Positions 17,347 to 26,740 of a stretch of 38,815 nt of DNA are shown piece by piece. Location: contig JAPYNQ010000028.1 in NCBI GenBank assembly GCA_028289815.1, positions 1-38,815 of the forward strand. The letters run 5' to 3'. This DNA is from Gammaproteobacteria bacterium. GTDB taxonomy: Bacteria > Pseudomonadota > Gammaproteobacteria > JAJDYQ01. A program made the translations under genes and the position numbers. The notes beneath the pieces are model-generated. The model did not search any database, was not told where the DNA came from, and worked only from the letters and a program-made list of their open reading frames with translations. The stretch's first letter is position 1. Each line of letters opens with the position of its first letter.

Positions 17347-18462
17347 ATGACTGCTAAAACATTTTCCCCGCCCCGTCCGGTACGGGTTCTATATTTGCTC
17401 ATGGGTTTGCTGGCAACCCCGATAGCCGCTTCCGACACCCTTAATGTCAGGGATGATGCCCCGGAGAAATACACGGTAGTAAAAGGTGATACCCTCTGGG
17501 ATATTTCAGGTCGCTATCTGGACAAACCCTGGCGCTGGCCGGAACTTTGGGAAAATAACCCCCAAATTGCTAATCCCCATCTTATTTATCCGGGTGATGT
17601 TATCTCACTGTACTACGTTGATGGACAACCAACATTAGGCATCAACCGCATTGAACCCGATGCTGGCCAAAGTGAACCGGGCATTGATCCGAATATTAAT
17701 CCAGCCCCCGAAACGGTCAAATTATCGCCCCGGATCAAGGCCACTCCCATTGATAGCGCCATCCCGGTTGTACCAGTTGAAGACATACAACAATTTTTGC
17801 ACGAACTGAAGGTCCTCGGTAAGACAGCCTTGGACAACGCGCCATATATTGTACGAGGACAGGGAGGCCGTATCATGGCCGCACAAGGGGACCGTGTTTA
17901 TGCGAAAGGACTGGACAGTACCGAATCCGGCCAGACATTCCAGATTTATCATCAAGGCAAGCCCATCAGAGATCCTGTGACCGGCAATATCATTGCCTAT
18001 GAGAGTATCCTTGTCGGCAATGCAAAGCTGGAGCAGGCCGGTAACCCGGCCACTCTGCTTATTACATCATCAAAACGAGAGACCAACGTGGGTGACCGTT
18101 TGATTGCTACTACGTCGGAGGTCGCACTGTCCAGCTTTTATCCCCGGGTCCCTGATAATTTCATATCTGCACAGATATTAAATGTGGTGGACGGGGCCAG
18201 CCTGATCGGCCGGAATCAGACCGTTATTATTAATGCCGGTACGCAGCAGGGTCTTGACAGGGGCCATGTGTTATCCACATTTACCAAGCCAGAAAAGGTC
18301 CCGGATAGTGTCAGCCGTGATCCGATCGATACCGTGACTCTGCCATCAGAACGCTCCGGGACATTGATAGTCATCCGGCCTTTTGAAAACTTGAGCTATG
18401 CTCTGGTTATGGAGTCTCGTCTGCCCTTACACCCGCTTGATGAGGTCCGCACCCCAGAATAG
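17347..18462 (+). CDS. Exported LysM-domain protein
   Basis: A 371-residue protein with an N-terminal signal region (RVLYLLMGLLATPIAASD) and one LysM peptidoglycan-binding domain at about 40-90 (YTVVKGDTLWDISGRYL ... NPHLIYPGDVISL). A proline-rich linker follows, then a C-terminal domain of unknown function. This LysM protein between def and dprA is a conserved gammaproteobacterial neighbour. AGAGGAT precedes the ATG. The role is probably cell-wall associated. Confidence 0.88.
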   Translation: MTAKTFSPPRPVRVLYLLMGLLATPIAASDTLNVRDDAPEKYTVVKGDTLWDISGRYLDKPWRWPELWENNPQIANPHLIYPGDVISLYYVDGQPTLGINRIEPDAGQSEPGIDPNINPAPETVKLSPRIKATPIDSAIPVVPVEDIQQFLHELKVLGKTALDNAPYIVRGQGGRIMAAQGDRVYAKGLDSTESGQTFQIYHQGKPIRDPVTGNIIAYESILVGNAKLEQAGNPATLLITSSKRETNVGDRLIATTSEVALSSFYPRVPDNFISAQILNVVDGASLIGRNQTVIINAGTQQGLDRGHVLSTFTKPEKVPDSVSRDPIDTVTLPSERSGTLIVIRPFENLSYALVMESRLPLHPLDEVRTPE

Positions 18463-18473
18463 ACCTGTCTGCG

Positions 18474-19595
18474 ATGACCGAATCCGAGTTGCTTGGCTGG
18501 CTGGCTCTTACACTCGTTCCCGGGCTGGGCCCGGTCAAAATTAACGAGCTTCGGGTTGAGCTCGGTGAACCACCGGCTATTTCCGCTTGCAGCGATAACC
18601 GGTTGATAGCCGCCGGCCTGAATGAAAATCAGATCCAAGCGTTTCGTCAACCGAACGAGCAGTCAATTAAAAGCACGCTAGATTGGCTTGACGCACCGGA
18701 TCATTATTTGGTGCCGATAACTGACCCTGCATACCCACCCATGCTCAGGGAGATTGGTGGTCCCCCGCAGTTACTATTCGCCAAAGGCGATACGAGTATT
18801 CTGCACAGCTTGCAGCTGGCCATTGTCGGCAGCCGGAACCCGACAAATAACGGTTACGAAACTGCCTATAGCTTCTCTAAACATTTAGCTGTGCAGGGAC
18901 TGACGATTACGAGTGGCCTGGCCCTGGGAATTGACGCGGCAAGCCATCTTGGCTGCCTTGATGCCAAGGGTAAAACCATAGCCGTTACAGGTAATGGGCT
19001 GGACAGGGTATATCCGAGGAAACACCATCAGCTCGCTCACCGTATTGCCGAGCAGGGATTGCTGATTTCCGAGTATCTTCCCGGTACAAAACCGTTAGCA
19101 CGGCATTTTCCCCAGCGTAATCGCATTATTGCCGGACTGTCTCTGGGGACCTTGGTCGTTGAAGCTGGCACACAAAGCGGCTCTTTAATCACAGCCCACC
19201 GTGCGCTTGAACAAAACCGTGAAGTCTTCGCGGTACCTGGCTCCATTCATAGTCCATTAGCCAGGGGATGCCACCAGCTTATCAAGCAGGGCACTGCCAA
19301 ACTGATTGAATCAGCCCAGGATATACTCGAAGAATTGGTTACCCCGGCGGCTAATGCCCAGCTGGAAATACGCCTTTCAGACGATGCCCCCGGTACCACC
19401 CGTGAGCATTCTGACAGCAGTACGCATCAGTCAGTCCTGGATGCAATGTCTTTTGACCCGGTCAGTGTGGACACTCTGGCGCAGAGAACCGGAATGGAAG
19501 TCGCGGCGCTGTCATCTATCCTGTTAATACTGGAGCTTGAAAACAAAATCAGCGCGGAAGGTGGAGGCTACTATGTCCGCAATAGTCAAACATGA
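18474..19595 (+). CDS. dprA: DNA-processing protein DprA
   Basis: A 373-residue full-length DprA, which binds incoming single-stranded DNA during transformation and loads RecA. An N-terminal helix-hairpin region (1-70, LTLVPGLGPVK), the Rossmann core with IVGSRNPTNNG, SGLALGIDAASH, VTGNGLDRVYP and RNRIIAGLS...VVEAGTQSGSL, and a C-terminal winged helix (about 310-370) are all present. It starts 11 bases after the lysM gene. The smg (DUF494) gene often found between dprA and topA is absent here. Confidence 0.95.
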   Translation: MTESELLGWLALTLVPGLGPVKINELRVELGEPPAISACSDNRLIAAGLNENQIQAFRQPNEQSIKSTLDWLDAPDHYLVPITDPAYPPMLREIGGPPQLLFAKGDTSILHSLQLAIVGSRNPTNNGYETAYSFSKHLAVQGLTITSGLALGIDAASHLGCLDAKGKTIAVTGNGLDRVYPRKHHQLAHRIAEQGLLISEYLPGTKPLARHFPQRNRIIAGLSLGTLVVEAGTQSGSLITAHRALEQNREVFAVPGSIHSPLARGCHQLIKQGTAKLIESAQDILEELVTPAANAQLEIRLSDDAPGTTREHSDSSTHQSVLDAMSFDPVSVDTLAQRTGMEVAALSSILLILELENKISAEGGGYYVRNSQT

Positions 19596-19706
19596 TACAG
19601 TCCGCTTATGCAAAAACCATGAGCAGCCGGTCCGTGAAAGGCCCTAGTCCATCACGTTTACCCAGGAATCTATCTACCTGAACCCATTTTTCAAGGATCT
19701 TTAATA

Positions 19707-22001
19707 GTGGCCAAGAATCTTGTCATTGTAGAATCTCCTGCGAAATCAAAAACTATTACCAAGTATCTCGGCAGAGATTTTTCGGTACTGGCTTCTTATG
19801 GCCATGTTCGTGACCTTGTGCCGCGTGAAGGTGCCGTAAATACCGAGCATAACTATGAAATGCTTTATGAACCCATCGAGAAAAACGAAAAATACGTTGC
19901 CGCTATTGCCAGGGCACTAAAAAAATCTGATGCCCTTTATCTGGCAACTGATCCGGACCGCGAAGGTGAGGCTATTTCCTGGCATTTGCATGAAATGCTG
20001 AAAGATAAAAAGCTGCTGAAAAACAAAAAAGTCTATCGTGTTATTTTCCATGAAATCACCAAACGTGCCATCCGGGAAGCTATAGAAAATCCTCGAGAGC
20101 TTTCACAAGAGCTCATCAACGCGCAGCTGGCGCGCCGGGGCATGGACTATCTCGTAGGCTTTAATCTATCACCGTTATTATGGAAAAAAATCCGTCGCGG
20201 GCTATCCGCCGGTCGCGTACAAAGCCCTGCTCTTCGGCTGATCACCGAACGTGAAGATGAAATTGAGGCGTTCAGGGCACGCGAGTACTGGACCATTGAA
20301 GCTGATCTGAATAAAGACAAACAGGATTTTACCGCCAAACTGAGCATGTACGATGGCAAAAGGGTCAAGCAGTTCACCATCAATAATGAAAAAGACGCGA
20401 AAGCCGCCCACAAAAATCTGAAAAAGCACGGTGGAAAAAAACTTACCGTTTACCATGTGGAAAAGAAGTCTCGCCGACGCAATCCCGCCGCTCCGTTTAC
20501 AACTTCAACCCTACAACAGGAAGCAGTGCGAAAACTCGGCTTTTCTGCTCAACGTGCCATGCGTACCGCCCAAATGTTGTACGAAGGGATTGATATCGGT
20601 TCTGGTAACGTCGGCCTGATTACCTATATGCGTACTGACTCCGTGACCCTGGCAGCCGAAGCCATAGATGAAATCCGCAGCTATATTAAAACCCAATATG
20701 GCAAAGAAAATCTGCCGACCAGCCCGTGTCTTTATAAGACCAAAGCCAAAAATGCCCAGGAAGCTCATGAGGCCATACGCCCCACATCCGTGATGCGAAC
20801 ACCCGATGCGCTTAAAGACTCGTTGAGTAAAGACCAATATAAGCTATATAGCCTCATCTGGAAGCGAACCGTAGCTTGTCAGATGATTCATGCCACCCTG
20901 CATACTGTGGCCGTAGATTTTACCTGCGGTGAAGGCAACATGTTTCGATCAACAGGGTCAACCATCGCCAAGCCGGGCTTTATGGCAGTTTATCTGGAGG
21001 GTGAAGATGATCATAAGGACAAAGATGATGAAAAAATGTTGCCTGGCCTCGAGAAGGGCGACCAGGTTCCACTGAAGGATATCCGGGCCGAGCAGCATTT
21101 TACCGAACCACCCCCGCGTTATACCGAAGCCACGCTGATTCGAGCACTAGAAGAATATGGCATTGGTCGGCCCTCGACATATGCGTCCATTATCTCCACA
21201 TTACAAAATCGAGAATATGTGGAGATGGACCGTCGACGCTTCTTTCCTACCGATGTGGGCCGGGTGGTCAATCGTTTTCTGACCAATCACTTTCCCAACT
21301 ATGTCGATTATGACTTTACAGCACATATGGAAGATGACCTGGATGCGGTCTCCCGTGGGGAAAAAGACTGGATTCCGATAATGGACAACTTCTGGAAACC
21401 TTTTATCAAGCTGGTCAAAGACAAGGAACAGTCGGTCAGTCGGGCAGATGCCACGACCGAGACAACTGATGAAAAATGCCCCAAATGCGACTCGCCTCTG
21501 CTCATACGGCTTGGGCGCCGAGGGCGCTTTATCGGCTGTAGCGCCTATCCTGATTGTGATTACACCCGCAACATTGGCGGTGAAGAAAGTAACCCGGAAA
21601 GCAGTGAATTCATAGAGGGCCGCAGCTGCCCTTCGTGTGGTTCGGCGCTCCTCATCCGGCAAGGCAGATATGGTCGATTTATTGGTTGTAGCGCCTACCC
21701 TGACTGCAAGTTTATAGAGCCGCTGGAAAAACCGACTGATACCGGGGTTTCCTGCCCCAAATGTAACAAGGGTAAAATGGTCACCCGCCGCTCACGCCGC
21801 GGAAAAGTTTTTTACTCCTGCTCACGTTATCCCGATTGCGATTATGCTGTATGGAACGAACCTGTCGATAAAGCCTGCCCCTCCTGTAGCTGGCCCATGC
21901 TGACGATAAAAACCACAAAACGCAGGGGCACCCAAGCGGCGTGCCCTCAACAAGATTGCCACTACAGCGAAGCCGTTGATCCCGTAGTTCAGGATAGCTG
22001 A
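19707..22001 (+). CDS. topA: DNA topoisomerase I
   Basis: A 764-residue type IA topoisomerase that relaxes negative supercoils. Toprim domain: Glu9 (VESPAKSK) and TDPDREGE (81-88). Active-site Tyr307 lies in ITYMRTDS. Four C-terminal four-cysteine zinc ribbons follow (about residues 591-760), the second and third pairs ending in SAYPDC or SRYPDC. The start is GTG at 19707 with AAGGA upstream, giving the MAKNLVIVES terminus usual for the family. It is complete. Confidence 0.96.
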   Translation: MAKNLVIVESPAKSKTITKYLGRDFSVLASYGHVRDLVPREGAVNTEHNYEMLYEPIEKNEKYVAAIARALKKSDALYLATDPDREGEAISWHLHEMLKDKKLLKNKKVYRVIFHEITKRAIREAIENPRELSQELINAQLARRGMDYLVGFNLSPLLWKKIRRGLSAGRVQSPALRLITEREDEIEAFRAREYWTIEADLNKDKQDFTAKLSMYDGKRVKQFTINNEKDAKAAHKNLKKHGGKKLTVYHVEKKSRRRNPAAPFTTSTLQQEAVRKLGFSAQRAMRTAQMLYEGIDIGSGNVGLITYMRTDSVTLAAEAIDEIRSYIKTQYGKENLPTSPCLYKTKAKNAQEAHEAIRPTSVMRTPDALKDSLSKDQYKLYSLIWKRTVACQMIHATLHTVAVDFTCGEGNMFRSTGSTIAKPGFMAVYLEGEDDHKDKDDEKMLPGLEKGDQVPLKDIRAEQHFTEPPPRYTEATLIRALEEYGIGRPSTYASIISTLQNREYVEMDRRRFFPTDVGRVVNRFLTNHFPNYVDYDFTAHMEDDLDAVSRGEKDWIPIMDNFWKPFIKLVKDKEQSVSRADATTETTDEKCPKCDSPLLIRLGRRGRFIGCSAYPDCDYTRNIGGEESNPESSEFIEGRSCPSCGSALLIRQGRYGRFIGCSAYPDCKFIEPLEKPTDTGVSCPKCNKGKMVTRRSRRGKVFYSCSRYPDCDYAVWNEPVDKACPSCSWPMLTIKTTKRRGTQAACPQQDCHYSEAVDPVVQDS

Positions 22002-22108
22002 TTTATCCCGGTCCACATCTCCGGGCACCCGTTAATGACTACCGTAAAAGGCCCACCCGGCTTAAGATAGCCATTCTCTTAAACATCTTGTCAACAAGGT
22101 ATCCCGTC

Positions 22109-22574
22109 ATGCTGGCGAAACATCTTTTGAAATTAACATATCTATTTGCCACCTTGCCGGTAACTGTATTGAGCTTTGCTGCATCGGCACAGGCCTGGCC
22201 AGGCCCATATGCAGGTAGTAACCCGTGGAATGGCAATTACTATGGCAGGTATGTGGCACCCACACCACCACCGTCCTATGGCTATCCACAAACAGGTTCG
22301 CAACAACCCTATTATCCGCCGATGGAAAAGAAACAATTTTTTTGATAATTGGCCCGGAAACTGGATGGACCCTGAAGATCCCAAAGGTTCCATGTCCAAA
22401 ATGTGGGATGACATGCTGGAAGCCCCTAATGAAATGGGAGAAATGCCCGGCGGCTGGACCGCCCCAAGCATCAAGGTACCCAATCCGGTCGATGTCGGTG
22501 ATGAATTTGAGGCCACCTCAAGAAAATCACCAAAAGAAGCAGCAGATCAGATGAATAATTTCAGGTTTAATTAG
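22109..22574 (+). pseudogene. Frameshifted exported Pro/Tyr/Gly/Asn-rich protein
   Basis: A signal peptide (LFATLPVTVLSFAASAQA) is followed by a WPGPYAGSNPWNGNYYGRY segment, then PTPPPSYGYPQ. The frame stops with TGA at 22343-22345 directly in a run of seven T (22337-22343). Reading on in the +1-corrected frame (six T) gives a continuous protein: QFF-DNWPGNWMDPEDPKG ... WDDMLEAPNEMGEMPGG ... ending at 22574, 154 residues in all. Composition suggests a small secreted structural or envelope protein; a resemblance to sulfur-globule-type proteins is a guess only. Homopolymer indel in the assembly is as likely as a real mutation. Confidence 0.55.
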
Positions 22575-22744
22575 AGGCTCTGGAGGAAGTACCCGGGGTT
22601 TTTAATAGCGGTTTTTCCACTATCACAGGCAAGAAAGATTGGGCTCTCCGAGAGTTGAATGAACAAGTTGCTGAAAAAGGCACGCAAGCTATGGATCAAC
22701 GTACATCGAAAGATATGGAGAAGATCACCACCGGGCTTGGCTAA
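22574..22744 (+). other. Orphan open frame, possible gene remnant
   Basis: A 57-codon frame without an upstream start reads as protein-like sequence (EALEEVPGVFNSGF ... KDWALRELNEQVAEKG ... SKDMEKITTGLG, then stop). It opens right after a stop and ends 20 bases before the nuclease gene start. It could be the tail of a gene whose front was lost. No family recognised. Confidence 0.25.
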
Positions 22745-22763
22745 AGAAAGTATAATTCCACAA

Positions 22764-23601
22764 ATGGGCACCAAGCATCCCTATCTCGATTTCACTGAGC
22801 GCCTCAAGCTCTTGGTCTCCAAGCATCCTGCATTGATCACGATCACCCTGAGTAACATCTTCACCATGCGGCTCATAGGAAACAAGACACATGGAGATCT
22901 CGCCGAAATTGCAATAGCTGAATTCATTAATCAGTACATGTACTGACTTCAGATCTGTGCATGTGGGCAAAGACCTCTACCGGGCAAAATCCAAAGAAGA
23001 AGACATAAAAATTATCAATGAAACCACAAAGGCCGAGTTTCCGGTTAGTCTCAAAGCATATGGCGACGGGCCATTACAACTCTCCACAGATAAGTCTTGC
23101 CGCATGTTCAAGCATCTCTCCAAACAGGGGGATGATATCAAGGGAAGAGGTAAAATTCAGAAAATTCTGGATGACCCGGCATTTTCAGAGTTTCGTGAAA
23201 TAAATGTACTGCCGCTGATCTATAACGAAAAGGGCCAGCGCTGCAACATTATGGTTTTTGATTATCGCCGTGCGATTGATGAAACCTTCAGCATTAAGAA
23301 AAAGAAGGGCAGGAAACATCCGGTATATCGATTTTATAATAAGAATGATGAATACATCTGTGAGGTCCGCTATGGCGGTGGCACGACTAACGCCCTTCAG
23401 AGGGGTCTCTGGACACATACGAAGAATGGATTACAGTATTTCGATAGCATCACCGGAGGATGGATTGATTATTCACATAATCAGACCTTGGTAAAGCTCC
23501 TTTCTCATGCCCTCGTGTCCTCAGAAATCGGCCATACGGAAGCACTCAGTACGATCAAGGACGACATTAAGCTGTTAAAGAAAAATTCAGGCATGAATTA
23601 A
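22764..23601 (+). pseudogene. Type II restriction endonuclease-like gene, frameshifted
   Basis: Two frames make one protein. The first runs from ATG 22764 (MGTKHPYLDFTERLKLL ... THGDLAEIAIAEFINQYMY) to TGA at 22944-22946. Skipping one base there continues DFRSVHVGKDLYRAKS ... FPVSLKAYGDGPLQLSTDK to 23601. The corrected length is 278 residues. The nuclease assignment rests on position directly before a D12-class methyltransferase (1 base gap) and on remembered likeness to restriction enzymes with the GDLAEIA and HVGKDLYRAKS blocks; the catalytic residues are not certain. An upstream ATG at 22659 is in frame but overlaps a more protein-like frame, so 22764 is preferred. Confidence 0.6.
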
Positions 23602-23602
23602 T

Positions 23603-24739
23603 ATGGCCCATGTATTGCCACTATTTGATGACATTCTTCCTGAAACACCCAAGACCGAAGGTATTAAATATGCTGGTTCAAAGCTCAAACTCCTTCCTCA
23701 GATTCTCTACCTTGCAAGCAAGGTATCAGCAACAACGGTTACCGATGCATTTGCCGGAACGACCAGGGTATCTCAGGCATTTGCACAGCTGGGATATGAT
23801 GTGATCTGTAATGACAGAGCAGTCTGGTCTGAAACATTTGGCAACTGCTACTTGAAAGCGGATGCGAACAATAGACACTATCAGGAGTTGGTAGATCATC
23901 TGAACGCTGTAGTCCCAAGAGACGGCTGGTTCACTGATAACTATGGCGGATTACCCAACGGCGGCAGTGCGATTCATTGCGACGGCCTGAAAAAGCCATG
24001 GCAAATCCACAACACCAGAAAACTCGACGGAATCAGGGAAGAAATTGATACGCTAAAATTAAATTCCATAGAAAAGTCTGTTGCACTAACCAGCCTCGTG
24101 CTTGCGCTCGACTAGGTGGATAGCACGCTGGGACACTTCGTGTCCTATCTGAAAGAATGGTCAACCCGTTCGTACAAGCAGCTGGACCTGAAGATTCCTC
24201 GAATATGCCCGGTTGATGGAAGACATCAGGTATATCGACAAGATGTTTTTGAACTGTGCAAATCTGTCGAGACCGATCTGACATATCTCGATCCACCATA
24301 TGGTTCTAACAATGAAAAAATGCCGCCTTCCCGGATTCGGTATGCCTCTTACTACCACATATGGACAACGGTTATATTGAACGACAAACCCGACATTTCG
24401 GGGAAGGCACTGAGAAGAACCGACAGTTCGGACAGAATTGCAGGTTCAGTATTTGAAGAGTTTCGCAAGCATGAAAACGGCCGTTTTATTGTGGTAGAGG
24501 CTATCGACCGCCTGCTTTCATCAATCAAGTCAAGGTGGATCATTCTTTCCTATAGCTCAGGAGGGCGGGCTACCGCCGCTGAACTTGATGATGTCCTGAC
24601 CACACACGGTACTATACTGGATATTGTGGAACTGGAGTACAGGAAGAATGTCATGGCCAAGATGAGATGGACAAACGAGTGGCTGCGTGACGCCAAAGAA
24701 GGCAACCGGGAATTCATGTTCCTCATTGAGAAAACATAG
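23603..24739 (+). pseudogene. D12-class DNA adenine methyltransferase interrupted by an amber codon
   Basis: One frame of 378 codons carries a single in-frame TAG at 24113-24115. The front half has KYAGSKLKL (22-30) and the SAM-binding DAFAGTTRVS (48-57). The back half has the catalytic DPPY (TYLDPPYGSNN). Both halves are needed for activity. The context ...LALD*VDSTLGHF... suggests a Lys (AAG) to TAG change. The MethyltransfD12 family methylates adenine N6. It starts 1 base after the nuclease-like gene and is its modification partner. Without suppression it should be inactive, consistent with an inactive nuclease. Confidence 0.7.
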
Positions 24740-24898
24740 GTACGGTAACACATTGTCAGTGGTTTTCAGCCCACTGCACACCTTGCTGCCGTAAAGACAA
24801 GCATCGCCTCAAATCTGTCCGCCTCAACCTGCTGAAGCGGCACCTTTTTCAGGGATGCCCCGGATAAAATTCTGTGAGTGATTTACCACCAAGCCCCG

Positions 24899-26728
24899 CT
24901 ATTCCACTGTAACCGACTTGGCCAGATTTCTGGGCTGATCGACATCAGTCCCCCGGGTGACAGCGACATGATAGGCCAGTAATTGTAACGGTAGCGTATA
25001 AAGGATCGGTGCCACATGATCACCGACCAATGGTACTTCTATTACTGTACAGCCTTCCATGTTCTGGATACCGGCTTCCTTGTCCGCAAACACATACAGC
25101 TCTCCGCCGCGTGCACGGACCTCCTGGAGGTTGGATTTTAATTTTTCCAACAAACTATCCTTTGGTGCCACTGCAATGACGGGCATATTTTCATCCACAA
25201 GCGCAAGCGGTCCATGCTTTAGTTCACCTGCGGGATAAGCCTCGGCGTGTATGTAGGAGATTTCTTTCAATTTTAATGCGCCCTCCATTGCCACCGGAAA
25301 CTGCACACCTCGACCAAGAAAAAGTGCATGTTGCCGTGATACAAATTGCTGGGATAACTTCTGTATTTCCGCATCAAGCCGCAACACTTCTTCACAATAT
25401 CTGGGCAGGGTTCGAAGCTGTCGGACTATCTCAATTTCTCGCTCAGGCGACAGACCGGCCCTGCGACCAAGCGCAATTACTACCAACAATAAAACCGAGA
25501 GTTGCGCAGTAAACGCTTTGGTTGAGGCGACTCCAATTTCCGGGCCGGCACGTGTCAATAATAACATGTCAGATTCACGAACAAGAGATGACTCCGCAAC
25601 ATTTACTATACTCAATACCGGCCCAAAACCCTGGGTCCGCGAACCCTTTACTGCAGCAATAGTATCTGCCGTCTCCCCGGATTGAGAAATGGCAAGAATT
25701 AATGTTTGTTTGCTTGATACCGGGTGGCGATAGCGAAGCTCACTGGCCACCTCTACCTGGCATGGCACATTTGCCAAACCCTCAAACCAATTTCTGGCCA
25801 CCAATCCGGCATGGTAGCTGGTACCGCAGGCGATAATTCGGACCTCTCTTACCGCATCAAATATCTCTTTTGCTCGAGCACCAAAGCTCTCCTCCAACAA
25901 GCGATCCTCTGTAATACGACCTTCAAGCGTTTCTGCCAAGGCAAACGGCTGCTCATAAATTTCTTTCAACATGTAGTGCTTGTATTCCCCTTTGTCCACA
26001 GCATCAGGACAACCATCGTATGGAATAATCTGACGATCAACATGCGCCCCCCATTTGTCTTCAATACACAAACTATTCGTGGTCATGTGTGCAATATCGC
26101 CGTCCTCAAGATAGATAAATTCCTGAGCGACCGGCAACAGTGCCAGATAGTCTGATGCAATATAGTATTCATTCAGACCAATACCAATGACCAGAGGGCA
26201 TCCCTCGCGCACTGCCACCATTTCGCCAGGATAATTTGATGAGATGACACCCAGCGCATACGCACCTTGCAGTTCTCTGACCGTCATTTTAACGGCACTG
26301 AATAAATCATACTCCTGTGAAAGATAGCGATGGACTTCATGGACAATAACCTCCGTATCCGTTGCGGAGGTAAACCGATAACCGGTAACCTCCTGATGCG
26401 CTTTGATATCAAGGTGATTTTCAATAATACCGTTATGCACCACCGCGACCGACTGCTCGCAAATATGTGGGTGTGCATTCGCCTCGGATGGTTCACCATG
26501 TGTTGCCCATCGCGTGTGAGCAATACCTACCAGTCCCTGTGGCTGGTGTTCCGCTGCAGCTTTATCCAGTTCACTGACCTTACCGACCCTACGGACACGT
26601 TCAAGATGATCACCGTGCAAAACACACAGGCCAGCAGAATCATAACCACGATATTCCAGCCGCTTTAATCCTTCCAGCAGGATTGGCGTTGTATTGCGCT
26701 GCGCAACTGCACCAATTATTCCACACAT
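24899..26728 (-). CDS. glmS: Glutamine-fructose-6-phosphate aminotransferase (isomerizing)
   Basis: A 609-residue enzyme, same length as in E. coli, making glucosamine-6-phosphate from fructose-6-phosphate and glutamine, the first step to UDP-GlcNAc. Nucleophile Cys2 (MCGIIGAVAQ), HTRWATHG and EYRGYDSAG define the glutaminase domain. Two SIS domains follow, with CGTSYHAG and SQSGETADT, and the C-terminal tail DQPRNLAKSVTVE closes the active site. It lies 12 bases after glmU on the same strand. No glmS ribozyme or sRNA site was seen. Confidence 0.97.
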   Translation of the reverse strand: MCGIIGAVAQRNTTPILLEGLKRLEYRGYDSAGLCVLHGDHLERVRRVGKVSELDKAAAEHQPQGLVGIAHTRWATHGEPSEANAHPHICEQSVAVVHNGIIENHLDIKAHQEVTGYRFTSATDTEVIVHEVHRYLSQEYDLFSAVKMTVRELQGAYALGVISSNYPGEMVAVREGCPLVIGIGLNEYYIASDYLALLPVAQEFIYLEDGDIAHMTTNSLCIEDKWGAHVDRQIIPYDGCPDAVDKGEYKHYMLKEIYEQPFALAETLEGRITEDRLLEESFGARAKEIFDAVREVRIIACGTSYHAGLVARNWFEGLANVPCQVEVASELRYRHPVSSKQTLILAISQSGETADTIAAVKGSRTQGFGPVLSIVNVAESSLVRESDMLLLTRAGPEIGVASTKAFTAQLSVLLLVVIALGRRAGLSPEREIEIVRQLRTLPRYCEEVLRLDAEIQKLSQQFVSRQHALFLGRGVQFPVAMEGALKLKEISYIHAEAYPAGELKHGPLALVDENMPVIAVAPKDSLLEKLKSNLQEVRARGGELYVFADKEAGIQNMEGCTVIEVPLVGDHVAPILYTLPLQLLAYHVAVTRGTDVDQPRNLAKSVTVE

Positions 26729-26740
26729 AGTGATCTCTCG

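Noticed and set aside
22659-22763. Upstream in-frame ATG of the nuclease-like gene
   Set aside because: The extra 35 residues are basic and unlike a family N-terminus, and another frame there is more protein-like.
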